A DNA stretch of 17,177 nucleotides, from positions 1-17,177 of the forward strand of contig NZ_JAJCIC010000056.1 in assembly GCF_020554865.1 (NCBI RefSeq). The letters run 5' to 3'. Below are positions 5,935 to 13,793 of the stretch, in pieces (the stretch's first letter is position 1; each line of letters begins with the position of its first letter). The notes under the pieces are model-generated. The model searched no databases and was not told where the DNA came from. It saw only the letters and a program-made list of their open reading frames with translations. Made by a program: the position numbers and the translations under genes. Origin of the DNA: Lacrimispora sp. 210928-DFI.3.58. GTDB lineage: Bacteria; Bacillota; Clostridia; Lachnospirales; Lachnospiraceae.

Positions 5935-6959
5935 GGAATGAGATGTATAAAATCATAAGTGGAAGGGAGCTTCCATTAAATGTTATGAACCTTCAGCTGT
6001 TTGCAGGGACTGCGGACAGCATTGACCGGACTGGCGCCGAGGCGCTGATCCCAGAACAGACCAGCAGGGAGATCATCCAGGGAGTGACAGAACAGTCTAC
6101 TGTCTTATCGATGGGGCGCAAGCTGCCTAATATGTCCTCCAATCGGACGGTTATGCCGGTGCTGGATATGCTGCCGGTGGCATACTTCGTCAATGGCGAT
6201 ACTGGAACAAAGAAAACTACTAAGATGGCTTGGGATAAGAAGAAAATCTACGCAGAGGAGATTGCGGTTATTGTGCCAATCCCAGAGGCTGTTCTGGATG
6301 ATGCGGATTATGACATCTGGGGTGAGGTAAGGCCGCGTCTGGTGGAGGCCTTTGGAAAGGTGATTGACAGTGCCATTTTCTTTGGTGTGGATAAACCAGA
6401 TAACTGGCGGGATGATATCCATGCGACAGCGACGGCCGCAGGAGCAGTGGTAACGGCTACAAGTAATTTGTATAAGGATATCATGGGGACTAACGGTGTG
6501 ATCGCAAAGATTGAGAAATCCGGCTACATGCCTACTGGCTATGTGGCAGATATCGCCATGAGGGCAGAACTTAGGGAGCTGACAGACAACAATGGGCGTC
6601 CGATATTTAAAACTGATCTCCAGTCCTCCACCCAGTACAGTCTTGATGGTAATCGGATGATATTCCCGCGCAATGGCTCCTGGGAGGCAACTAAGGCGAA
6701 GCTGATTGCTGGGGATTTTGACCAGCTGGTCTATTCTATGCGGCAGGATATCACTTTCAAGCTTTTCGATCAGGGCGTAGTCCAGGATCCTTCTACAGGT
6801 GAGATTGTCTATAACCTGATGCAGAATGATATGGTGGCGATGCGTGCAGTCATGCGTCTGGGCTGGGAGATTCCGAACCCAATTAACAGCCTGGAGACGG
6901 ACAAGATAAAGCGTTGCCCATTTGCAGTATATGCGCCTGCGGTCGGTTCAGGAAGCTGA
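5931..6959 (+). CDS. Major capsid protein, HK97 fold
   Basis: This protein of about 342 residues forms the capsid shell. It matches the HK97-fold phage capsid family: a variable N-terminus, then GAEALIPEQTSREIIQGV, the E-loop-like MSSNRTVMPVLDMLP stretch, DKKKIYAEEIAVIVPIPEAVLDD and a long P-domain helix containing EAFGKVIDSAIFFG. The C-terminal strands (DMVAMRAVMRLGWEI) also fit the A-domain. No protease-like delta domain is present. Residues 19-25 of the long form are MNLQLFA, the same Prp-like motif as in the scaffold, so the mature N-terminus probably begins just after it. The start is ambiguous: GTG 5931 overlaps the scaffold stop, while ATG 5943 has GAGGA at 5933-5937. ATG 5985, at the motif itself, has no well-spaced ribosome binding site. 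Confidence 0.93.
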   Translation: MRNEMYKIISGRELPLNVMNLQLFAGTADSIDRTGAEALIPEQTSREIIQGVTEQSTVLSMGRKLPNMSSNRTVMPVLDMLPVAYFVNGDTGTKKTTKMAWDKKKIYAEEIAVIVPIPEAVLDDADYDIWGEVRPRLVEAFGKVIDSAIFFGVDKPDNWRDDIHATATAAGAVVTATSNLYKDIMGTNGVIAKIEKSGYMPTGYVADIAMRAELRELTDNNGRPIFKTDLQSSTQYSLDGNRMIFPRNGSWEATKAKLIAGDFDQLVYSMRQDITFKLFDQGVVQDPSTGEIVYNLMQNDMVAMRAVMRLGWEIPNPINSLETDKIKRCPFAVYAPAVGSGS

Positions 6960-6977
6960 TAAAGGAGGTCAGGGCCT

Positions 6978-7349
6978 ATGATCTATGCGGATGAGACATT
7001 CTACTATAGCGAATATCTTTTAGGCAGAAAGCCGGCTATAAGCTCTGGCTTTCCTTTTTATGCTCGGCAGGCCAGTCAGGTGATTGATGCGTACACTTTT
7101 GATAGGTTAAAGGATGTAGAAGACATCCCGGAAGAGGTAAAGATGTGCTGCTGTGAGCTGGCCGAGGCAGGATACCGCAGGGAAAGGCAGCAGAGGGAGG
7201 CTGGCGGAAAGGCATCTGAGAAGATCGGGACCTATTCTGTCAGCTTTGGCTCTGCTCAAGAGACAGCCAGTGCTGTCAGTCAGGAGCAGCGCAGTATTGT
7301 CATGAAATGGCTGGCCAATACGGGCCTGTGCTGTCGGAGGGTACGGTGA
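6978..7349 (+). CDS. Head-tail connector (adaptor) protein
   Basis: This 123-residue protein follows the major capsid gene. It has the helical layout of gp6/gp15-type adaptors that bind the lower side of the portal ring. Features are an acidic aromatic N-terminus (YADETFYYSEYLLG), a segment with ARQASQVIDAYTFDRL, the Cys-rich helix VKMCCCELAEAGY (about residues 55-67), then a charged loop and a strand ...IGTYSVSFG typical of the family. A strong AAAGGAGGT lies before ATG 6978. Its stop overlaps the next start (TGATG at 7347-7351), showing tight coupling. The function rests on position and this pattern; exact Pfam membership is not verified. Confidence 0.75.
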   Translation: MIYADETFYYSEYLLGRKPAISSGFPFYARQASQVIDAYTFDRLKDVEDIPEEVKMCCCELAEAGYRRERQQREAGGKASEKIGTYSVSFGSAQETASAVSQEQRSIVMKWLANTGLCCRRVR

Positions 7350-7729
7350 TGTATACAAATGCAGACTGTACCCTGTATCTGTACAGAAAAGAAGGAAGGA
7401 CAGAAAGCTACACCCGCCTGCCGATAGAGGACGTGTACTGGGAGGATGTAAGGCAATCCTCTTTCCTGAAGACCGGTCAGAGGGATGCCGCTGCTGTGCT
7501 CCTGGTGATCCCTCTGGAAAGCCTGGAGGCTCCGGTGAGTTTCACGCAAGGAAAGGATCTGGCCGTAAAGGGCATCATTGAGGATGAAATTGACTGCACC
7601 TCCCAGGAGGCTATGTCGAAGTCCCTGGCAGCCCTGAAGGCATCGCATAAGTATCTGACCGTGGCTACGGTGGATGAAAGGCTGTACGGCAGCGAGTCTT
7701 CACAGCACTATGAGTTGTCTTGCAAGTAA
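7349..7729 (+). CDS. Head-closure-position protein of unknown family (DUF6751-like)
   Basis: This 126-residue protein begins MYTNADCTLYLYRKEGR and contains an EDVYWEDVRQSS segment, a strand region VLLVIPLE, and LAVKGIIEDEIDC near residue 85. This layout is what I recall of an uncharacterised protein (DUF6751-like) commonly found after the head-tail connector in Clostridia prophages. By gene order it occupies the place of a head-closure or stopper protein, but no such fold can be shown by eye. ATG 7349 is preferred because GGAGGG at 7336-7341 gives 7-base spacing; a longer reading from 7307 would run through the previous gene. It is followed by GGAGGAGG and the next gene. Confidence 0.68.
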   Translation: MYTNADCTLYLYRKEGRTESYTRLPIEDVYWEDVRQSSFLKTGQRDAAAVLLVIPLESLEAPVSFTQGKDLAVKGIIEDEIDCTSQEAMSKSLAALKASHKYLTVATVDERLYGSESSQHYELSCK

Positions 7730-7744
7730 GGAGGAGGCGGTAGA

Positions 7745-8215
7745 GTGAAACTGCATTTTGAAATCAAGGATAAGGATACTATCCTAAAAAATCATGGACT
7801 GCAGGAGGGCGGACCGGTGCAACAATACATAGATCAGGAGTGCATTGATCGAATGGAGCCCTATACTCCGCGCTTAAATGGAAATTTGATTAAGGCAGCA
7901 ACCATGGGAACGGTAATCGGGAGCGGAGAAATAAATCAAACAGCTCCGTATGCTCACTATCTGTATGAAGGGGTTGTATATGTAGATCCAAACCTTCATT
8001 GTGCCGGCTTTAATTCTTCAACGCCAGGGCCGTATTATGGACAATGGTTTTCACGAAAAGGCGTGATCAAAGTGAAATCTAATCCGCCAAGAGAGTTGCA
8101 GTTCTATGGCGGCGGGCTGAGAGGAAAGAAGTGGTTCGAGCGGATGAAAGCCGACCACAAAGATGACATACTCCGTGGTGCTCAAGCTATTATGAACAGA
8201 GGGGATAGAGTATGA
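7745..8215 (+). CDS. Minor capsid / head-tail joining protein (Minor_capsid_2-like)
   Basis: This 156-residue protein fits the Minor_capsid_2 family of head-tail completion proteins. It has an N-terminal strand (LHFEIKDKDTILKNHGL), then EGGPVQQYIDQECIDRMEPYTP and GNLIKAA, the conserved VIGSGEINQTAPYAHYLYEG segment (about 57-76), and RGKKWFERMKADHKDDIL at the end. The aromatic YAHYLYEG stretch and the C-terminal WFERMK motif are the clearest markers. These proteins are thought to line the neck, acting like HK97 gp10-type proteins; that role is inferred. GTG 7745 is preceded by GGAGGAGG (7730-7737). Its stop overlaps the next start in an ATGA arrangement. Confidence 0.8.
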   Translation: MKLHFEIKDKDTILKNHGLQEGGPVQQYIDQECIDRMEPYTPRLNGNLIKAATMGTVIGSGEINQTAPYAHYLYEGVVYVDPNLHCAGFNSSTPGPYYGQWFSRKGVIKVKSNPPRELQFYGGGLRGKKWFERMKADHKDDILRGAQAIMNRGDRV

Positions 8216-8667
8216 CAATCATAGACTTCATGAAAGAAAAGCTGACAGCTTATCCCAAAATATCAGAGTTTCTGGCAGGCAATGATATCCATATTGATTT
8301 TACAGAACCGGATCCGGTCAATTATGGGCTGTCCAGCACTGGGGACAGCCTTATAAAAGAGAACATCCGAGGGGGACAGACCAGGCAGCATAACTTTGTC
8401 ATGTACGCAGTGGGCCAGTCTTACACGGACTATAACCGCCTGGCAAACAGCAACTTCCTTCTGGAGCTGGCCTACTGGCTGGAGAGGCTGCCGGAGGAGG
8501 ATGGGATCACTGTCAATATCGGTGATCAGGAAGTGCCGGCCAGGTTCCTGAAAGCAACTACGGCCAATGCCATGAGCATGGGCCTGATGGGAGACACTAT
8601 AGACAAGGGCGTTATGTACCAGATACAGATATACGCCCGGTATTTTGTAGAAAGCGAGGAATTTTAA
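8212..8667 (+). CDS. Tail-terminator-position minor capsid protein (Minor_capsid_3-like)
   Basis: This 151-residue protein begins MTIIDFMKEKLTAYPKI and contains a compact alpha/beta pattern with FTEPDPVNYGL, HNFVMYAVGQSY and a final strand MYQIQIYARYFV. The order of helix, strands and long helix (ANSNFLLELAYWLERL, about residues 78-93) fits tail terminator or Minor_capsid_3-like proteins, which cap the tail tube and join it to the head. It overlaps the previous gene by four bases (ATGA), and its stop abuts the ATG of the tail tube gene. Family membership is by pattern and gene order. Confidence 0.75.
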   Translation: MTIIDFMKEKLTAYPKISEFLAGNDIHIDFTEPDPVNYGLSSTGDSLIKENIRGGQTRQHNFVMYAVGQSYTDYNRLANSNFLLELAYWLERLPEEDGITVNIGDQEVPARFLKATTANAMSMGLMGDTIDKGVMYQIQIYARYFVESEEF

Positions 8668-9186
8668 ATGCCTAATATAGTGACAGGGAAAATCAAGCGT
8701 GAATTAATGGCACATTTTGTAAATACATCTGCTGTAGGAAGTGCCAGCGCAGCCTATGAATGGCTGGGAGACGATCTGGAAGAGTACAATGTAGAAATGA
8801 ATGCCAACGTAGAAACAAAGAATAACATTAAAGGGAAGACTTCCGTCAATCTCGACAGCTACCAGCCGCAGGCCTCTGTAGAACCATACTATGCAGAAAG
8901 GGGCAGCAAACTCTTTGAAAGGCTCCAGGCTATTGTAGATGAGAGGCAGACATTGGATGAATTAAAGACAGACGTTGTGGAAGCCCATCTTTGGGAGGAG
9001 GCTTCTGGAGCAGCAGATTCTTATGTAGCCTATAAAGAATCTGCCATTATTGAGGTGGTCAATTATGGTGGAGATACGACTGGATATCAGATCCCGTTTA
9101 ACCTGCATTATCTGGGAGACCGGGTGAAAGGCGTATTTAATATCAACACTATGACTTTCACAGCAGATTCCGGTAGCGGAGAATAA
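8668..9186 (+). CDS. Major tail protein (tail tube subunit)
   Basis: This 172-residue protein is the expected tail tube subunit, which polymerises around the tape measure. It has a beta-rich layout: EYNVEMNANVETKNNIKGKT is a typical tube-protein strand pair, followed by SVNLDSYQPQASVEPYYA, a helix containing RGSKLFERLQAIVDERQ, then alternating strands YVAYKESAIIEVVNYGG and IPFNLHYLGDRVKGVFNI. The size and position between the terminator and the assembly chaperones agree. No Ig-like extension is present at the C-terminus. It begins directly after the preceding stop codon with a GAGGA site upstream. Confidence 0.85.
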   Translation: MPNIVTGKIKRELMAHFVNTSAVGSASAAYEWLGDDLEEYNVEMNANVETKNNIKGKTSVNLDSYQPQASVEPYYAERGSKLFERLQAIVDERQTLDELKTDVVEAHLWEEASGAADSYVAYKESAIIEVVNYGGDTTGYQIPFNLHYLGDRVKGVFNINTMTFTADSGSGE

Positions 9187-9202
9187 GAGGAGGTAAAAAG
9201 AA

Positions 9203-9640
9203 GTGAAAAGTTTATCATTTAATGATGGCCGACAGAAATTCATGGTAAATGACGATCCAACCAAGGTAATCCGGTTTAATCCGTCAGATCCAGAAATTAT
9301 CAACAGGCTGCTGGCCGTCCAGAAAGAATTTAGAGATTATACCCCTCCAGCCGATATTGAACTGAATCCAGACGGGAGCCCGAAGGGAGACCTGGAGAAG
9401 GGCGGCGCTTATGTGGCAGAATTTACTGCAGCCATGCGTAAGGCTTTTAACAGCATTTTTAATGCAGATGTATATGACACCATTTTTGACGGGCAATCGC
9501 CGCTGTGCATTATAGGTGAGAACTATCTGTACGAGGGAGTGCTTGACGCACTGCTTGCATTGATGAAGCCTGCTGTTGAGGCATACAACAAAAAGAGCAG
9601 AGCAAAGATGGACAAGTATCTGGAGGATCTGGATAAATGA
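9203..9640 (+). CDS. Tail assembly chaperone (gpG-like position)
   Basis: This 145-residue protein begins MKSLSFNDGRQKFMVNDD and is acidic and helical in its second half (AAMRKAFNSIFNADVYDTIF and LDALLALMKPAVEAYNKK). The N-terminal strand pair plus helical C-terminus and its place directly before Gp15 and the tape measure fit the first tail assembly chaperone of siphophages. I recall similar proteins as a DUF6673-like family. GTG 9203 has AGGAGG (9188-9193) at 9 bases. Unlike many siphophages, no -1 frameshift fusion with the next gene is possible at its end, because the next gene's frame carries a stop at 9634-9636. Confidence 0.75.
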   Translation: MKSLSFNDGRQKFMVNDDPTKVIRFNPSDPEIINRLLAVQKEFRDYTPPADIELNPDGSPKGDLEKGGAYVAEFTAAMRKAFNSIFNADVYDTIFDGQSPLCIIGENYLYEGVLDALLALMKPAVEAYNKKSRAKMDKYLEDLDK

Positions 9641-10218
9641 TCGGACAGTTACCCGCGAGTCTGACCGTAGGGGGAGTATTGTATCCGATTGAGACAGACT
9701 ATCGGAATGTGCTCATCTTTCTGACAGCTTGTGGCGATCCGGGGCTTTCAACCGGAGATCAGCTGGAAATCCTGCTGAAACGGCTGTACCGGGACGGCTT
9801 CCACCGTATTCCAAGGGAATATCTGGGAGAGGCTCTTTCACAGGCAAAATGGTTTGTGGATTGCGGACAGACAGATGAGGAGAAAAAGCCTGCTAAAAAG
9901 ATGATGGACTGGGAACAGGATGAACCCATTTTGTTCCCGGCCGTTAACAAAGTGGCGGGGATGGAGACCAGGGCTGTGCCGTATATCCACTGGTGGACTT
10001 TTGCCGGATACTTTATGGAGATTGAAGACGGAACATTTTCAACAGTTTTAGGGATCCGGCAGAAACGCTTGAAAGGCAAAAAATTAGAAAAATGGGAACA
10101 GGATTTTTACAGGAACAATCGTAGCCTGTGTGACCTACGAAAGCGGTACACAGAGGAGGAACAGGCAGAGATTGATTATTGGAAGCAAAGGTTAAGAAAG
10201 AGTAGGGAAGACGCTTAG
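9637..10218 (+). CDS. Bacteriophage Gp15-family tail assembly protein
   Basis: This 193-residue protein fits the Gp15 family (named from Listeria phage A118), which lies before the tape measure gene and probably acts as the second tail chaperone. Clear markers are ETDYRNVLIFLTACGDPGLS near residue 20, WFVDCGQ, then the conserved aromatic ...VPYIHWWTFAGYFMEIEDG (about 114-132), VLGIRQKRLKGKKLEKWEQDFY, and the charged end. It begins with an ATGA overlap with the previous gene, so translation is probably coupled. Its stop codon TAG sits in the loop of an intrinsic terminator hairpin. Confidence 0.85.
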   Translation: MIGQLPASLTVGGVLYPIETDYRNVLIFLTACGDPGLSTGDQLEILLKRLYRDGFHRIPREYLGEALSQAKWFVDCGQTDEEKKPAKKMMDWEQDEPILFPAVNKVAGMETRAVPYIHWWTFAGYFMEIEDGTFSTVLGIRQKRLKGKKLEKWEQDFYRNNRSLCDLRKRYTEEEQAEIDYWKQRLRKSREDA

Positions 10219-10231
10219 GCGTCTTATTTTT
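10208..10231 (+). terminator. Intrinsic terminator overlapping the Gp15 stop codon
   Basis: AAGACGC (10208-10214) and GCGTCTT (10219-10225) form a perfect 7-bp stem with a four-base TTAG loop, followed by ATTTTT (10226-10231). The stop codon TAG is the last three bases of the loop. This compact hairpin lies just before the tape measure gene and, if active, would reduce its transcription unless read through. Confidence 0.75.
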
Positions 10232-10258
10232 ATGCCCTGGGAGATGAGGTGAAACAGC

Positions 10259-13200
10259 ATGGCGGCAGACGGCAGCTTAAAATTTGATACAAAAATTGAT
10301 ACCAGTGATTTTGATGCATCAATATCTACACTCGAAAAGGCATTGGATCGTTTGAGGAAATCTGTAGATAAGCTATCCAGCGATCTTATAATGGCTTTCA
10401 ATGGGTCAGGAAGCGCAGCTGTTGATATGGGAGGAAGAGCCCAAGAAACTGCCCAGGACATAGGTGAGATTACGGAATCTGCCCAAAGAGCCGAAGAACA
10501 GACTGCTGACCTGAAAAAGGAGCTGGAAGATATCAAAGTATCATATTCGGAGGATGAAGAAACATCCCCAATACCAGAACGCAGTGAGGCAATAAATAAC
10601 TCTGGTATGTACGGATATGATGCAAAGGCAATGGCAGCAGTGTTTGGTGAAGAAGCAGCAGAGATACGCAATTATGCTGAAGCTGTAAGCAAATATGGAT
10701 CCCAGGCATCAGCAACTTTGAATAATATGAGCCAGGAAGCAAAGGGAGCAGAGGAGGCTTTTCGAGGGATAGGTAATGAGGGAACCAGTGTGAAGGATTC
10801 TGTTCTGAATGCTTTTAAAAATGCTCCGGCGTTGTTTGGACATATTTTTAAGCGGATCCCTGCAGTTGCAGCGAAGCATTTATGGAAAATTCCAGGAATT
10901 ACAAGAAGAGTTTTTTTAGCAGCATCGAGGACTGCATTGGGGTTTGCAAAAACCCTCGGAAATAACCTAACAAGTAAAGCAAAGCAGGCAGTGACTGGCC
11001 TCAATAGCTTGAAAAAGCCATCTGACAGGGCAGGAAAGAGTATCCTGAAGCTTTCCAACATGTTTAAGCTTATGCTCATCCGGATGGCGATGAGGGCAGC
11101 CATACAGGGCGCGAAAGAAGGGATGCAGAATCTCGTACAGTATTCAGATGCGGCAAACCAGTCTGTTTCTGGTCTCATGTCTGGTATGACTTACCTGGAA
11201 AACAGCTTTGCGGCAGCCTTTGCTCCGATTCTTTCCTTTGTGGCTCCTGCTTTGAATACCCTTATCAATCTGCTTGCTACGGCAGTAGGATATATTAATC
11301 AATTCTTTTCGGCCCTGGGTGGTGGAAGTACCTTTATCAGGGCCAAAAAAGTAAATGAAGATTATGCGAAAAGCTTAAAGTCTACAGGCGGAGCAGCAAA
11401 GCAGGCCGGGAAGGATGCAAAGAAAGCCCTGGCCCCATTTGACGATCTGATACAGATGCAACGGCAGAGTAATTCAGATACCTCTGGAGGCGGCGGGGTA
11501 AGTCCTGCAAATATGTTTGAAACTGTAGGCATCGACAAAGGAATCAGCGACTTTGCTAATAAACTGAAGGAATTGTTCGATGCCGGGAACTGGGGTGGTA
11601 TCGGCAGGCTAATCGGAGAGAAGATCAATGAAGCTGTACAGAGCTTTACGGAGTATATCAGCTGGGAGAACGTAGGGGGAAAGATCACAGCCTTCGTTAC
11701 GGCTTTTACAACCATGTTTAACAGCCTGGTTGCAACCATAGACTGGTACGCCATTGGAATTATGATGGGTACCGGGATTAACACGCTTGCCAATACTCTG
11801 TATCTTTTACTCACGCAGATAGACTGGTTTATGCTGGGGAATGCCTTTTCCCAGGGACTTATGGGTATGGTCAATACGGTTGACTGGGAACTTTTTGGCG
11901 CAACAATCGGAGCATATTTCCAGGCAAAGATATCCGGGCTTTTCGGATTTGTGATCGGTGCAGACTGGGGTGCCATTGGTGTTGCTTTTGCTGTCTGCCT
12001 CATGGGGCTTGCAAACCAGATAAACTGGGAGCAGCTGGGATACCTGCTTGCGGCAGGACTGAATGCAGCTTTTAGGGTTATGGGTGAATTTGCCCACACT
12101 TTTGACTGGGCCGATTTTGGAAATAAAATTGCTTCCAGTTTAAGCACCTTTTTCCAGACATTCCAGTGGGCGGAGGCTGGGACTGCTATTAATGATATGG
12201 TGATAGGCATACTGGATGCATTAATAACCGTTACCACCCAGACAGACTGGTGGGCTTTTGGTGAAGGCGTGGCTGCCGCAATAGAGCATATTGATTGGGC
12301 TGCTGTGGCGACGCGTTTCTTTACGGCTATTGGGGCGGCCTTTGGAGGTTTTGCAGCTTTTTTGGGCGGCCTGATTTCAGATGGAGTAACAGCGGCGCAG
12401 CAGTATTTCCAGGGGAAAATAGAGGAATGCGGCGGTAACATTGGACTGGGAATCTTAAAGGGTATTTTAAATGCGCTAGGTAGTTTGTACATTTGGATAT
12501 GTAAAAATATCCTTGATCCTTTTGTGAATGGATTTAAACAGGCCTTCGGCATCCACAGCCCCTCCACCGTCATGGCGGAAATGGGGCAATATCTTTGGGA
12601 GGGTTTCTGTAATGGCATCAAAGAGTTTTTCTCTAATCCCGGGGATTTTATCCGGGCGAATATTACAGACCCGTTTGTAAATAAGCTCAAAGACCTGCTG
12701 GGTATTCACAGCCCTTCTACTGTTATGGCTGGTATTGGTTCTTATACTGTACAGGGATTTAACCAGGGGATCACAAATCAACAGACGGCATCCCAGAACG
12801 TGATACGGTCCTGGGCGTCCGGAGTGGCATCGTGGTTTAAGGATAAGTTTGGTATCAGCACTGGCGACTCTGCAGAGTCTAAACAGTGGGCGGCGAATAT
12901 TCTATCTGGATTTAATTCCAGTATTACAAAGAATTATGTAAAGTCCCAGAGCGTAATGGAGATCTGGGCGGAGAGCATCCGGAAATGGTTTGTAGGAGCA
13001 GATGAAAATCAGGGAGTGAATGAGCTCTCCTGGACAAAGTTTGCTGACCTCATTATCCAGGCATTTAAGAGTAAGATCGAGAGCAGCTTTGCAGAGACGC
13101 AGGAACCAATGGAAACCTGGGCGAAGAATGTAAAAGAATGGTTCTGGGGAGACAGTAACCCGGAAGGCACCGGCGGCATGTATGCAGCGTTTTACAACAT

Positions 13201-13792
13201 GGCGAAACGTATCAATGAAGGCTTTGCGCAGGGCATTTCTGACTTTGCATATATGGCGAAAGCTGCTATTAGACAATGGGCCCGTGAGGCGATGGAGGAA
13301 GCAGAGGAGGAGTTTGATATTAATTCGCCATCCAAAGAGTTCTACTCCATTGCAGAGTATGTAGTGCGCGGTTTTAATGAAGGCATCACCGATCTTGCAT
13401 CAAGTTCTGTAAAGGCAGCCAGAAGCTGGCTTGATGGTGTCCTGGATGTATTTGAAGGAGTAAATGTTAAACTGCCGATAGGCATCCGGATTCCTAATGC
13501 CGCATCCTACCTGCCCAGGATGGCTACTGGCAGTATTGTGCCATATGGGGCAGGAGAAATGGCTTCCAATATAAGGCGCGTATCCGGATATGGGCAGGAA
13601 GATGCTCTGGAATATCTGATAAGCAGGATTGATGAGATGATAGGCAGGCTGCAGGCAGGGGGAGAACGTCCAATACAGATTGTACTGAATCTGACCGGAA
13701 ATCTGGCAGCTCTTGCCAGGATCCTGAAGCCGGAACTGGATAAAGAAGCAGCCCGCAGAGGCGTGAGTCTCGTAGTAATAGGAGGGAGCTGA
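10259..13792 (+). CDS. Tail tape measure protein
   Basis: This 1177-residue protein sets tail length and is ejected with DNA. The N-terminus (about 10-110) is charged and coiled-coil-like (EITESAQRAEEQTADLKKEL). Residues about 170-300 are basic and helical, and 313-345 are hydrophobic (SFAAAFAPILSFVAPALN), a possible membrane segment. After a Gly-rich linker near 405-415 comes a tryptophan-anchored repeat array (445-680, listed separately). Four related units of the [IN]xSPS...GF..GI type follow, the clearest at residues 765 and 816 and near 1020. The C-terminus ends in EYLISRIDEMIGRLQ and a short strand region. No lytic transglycosylase or peptidase domain is evident. By the common 1.5 Å-per-residue rule the tail would be near 175 nm. 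GAGGTG at 10246-10251 precedes ATG 10259. Confidence 0.95.
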   Translation: MAADGSLKFDTKIDTSDFDASISTLEKALDRLRKSVDKLSSDLIMAFNGSGSAAVDMGGRAQETAQDIGEITESAQRAEEQTADLKKELEDIKVSYSEDEETSPIPERSEAINNSGMYGYDAKAMAAVFGEEAAEIRNYAEAVSKYGSQASATLNNMSQEAKGAEEAFRGIGNEGTSVKDSVLNAFKNAPALFGHIFKRIPAVAAKHLWKIPGITRRVFLAASRTALGFAKTLGNNLTSKAKQAVTGLNSLKKPSDRAGKSILKLSNMFKLMLIRMAMRAAIQGAKEGMQNLVQYSDAANQSVSGLMSGMTYLENSFAAAFAPILSFVAPALNTLINLLATAVGYINQFFSALGGGSTFIRAKKVNEDYAKSLKSTGGAAKQAGKDAKKALAPFDDLIQMQRQSNSDTSGGGGVSPANMFETVGIDKGISDFANKLKELFDAGNWGGIGRLIGEKINEAVQSFTEYISWENVGGKITAFVTAFTTMFNSLVATIDWYAIGIMMGTGINTLANTLYLLLTQIDWFMLGNAFSQGLMGMVNTVDWELFGATIGAYFQAKISGLFGFVIGADWGAIGVAFAVCLMGLANQINWEQLGYLLAAGLNAAFRVMGEFAHTFDWADFGNKIASSLSTFFQTFQWAEAGTAINDMVIGILDALITVTTQTDWWAFGEGVAAAIEHIDWAAVATRFFTAIGAAFGGFAAFLGGLISDGVTAAQQYFQGKIEECGGNIGLGILKGILNALGSLYIWICKNILDPFVNGFKQAFGIHSPSTVMAEMGQYLWEGFCNGIKEFFSNPGDFIRANITDPFVNKLKDLLGIHSPSTVMAGIGSYTVQGFNQGITNQQTASQNVIRSWASGVASWFKDKFGISTGDSAESKQWAANILSGFNSSITKNYVKSQSVMEIWAESIRKWFVGADENQGVNELSWTKFADLIIQAFKSKIESSFAETQEPMETWAKNVKEWFWGDSNPEGTGGMYAAFYNMAKRINEGFAQGISDFAYMAKAAIRQWAREAMEEAEEEFDINSPSKEFYSIAEYVVRGFNEGITDLASSSVKAARSWLDGVLDVFEGVNVKLPIGIRIPNAASYLPRMATGSIVPYGAGEMASNIRRVSGYGQEDALEYLISRIDEMIGRLQAGGERPIQIVLNLTGNLAALARILKPELDKEAARRGVSLVVIGGS
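11591..12298 (+). repeat. Tryptophan-anchored repeat array within the tape measure gene
   Basis: Eleven protein repeats of the form [DNQ]W..(I/L/F)G.. lie at W445, 469, 496, 523, 543, 570, 590, 617, 637, 664 and 680. From W496 onward the spacings read 27, 20, 27, 20, 27, 20, 27 residues, an alternating rule giving a 47-residue double unit; the first two spacings are 24 and 27 and the last is 16. DNA copies have diverged, so this is visible mainly in protein. Confidence 0.75.
12551..12760 (+). repeat. Tandem [IN]HSPSTVMA repeat pair in the tape measure gene
   Basis: The sequence for IHSPSTVMA occurs at residues 765 and 816, 51 residues apart, each followed by a GF..GI motif. Degenerate copies occur later as ISTGDSAES...GFNSSI and INSPSKEF...GFNEGI. 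This IHSPS/GF..GI unit is common in tape measure proteins of Gram-positive phages. Confidence 0.7.
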
Positions 13793-13793
13793 T

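Noticed and set aside
9590..9640. A programmed -1 frameshift joining the tail chaperone to the Gp15 gene
   Set aside because: The -1 frame contains a stop (TAA 9634-9636) just before the next ATG, so a fused product cannot reach the Gp15 gene; the CAAAAAG stretch is not a classical slippery site.
11362..12690. Long minus-strand open frame of 442 codons opposite the tape measure
   Set aside because: It lies fully opposite a convincing + strand gene with repeats, has no ribosome binding site of its own, and its product has a low-complexity composition mirrored from the tape measure.
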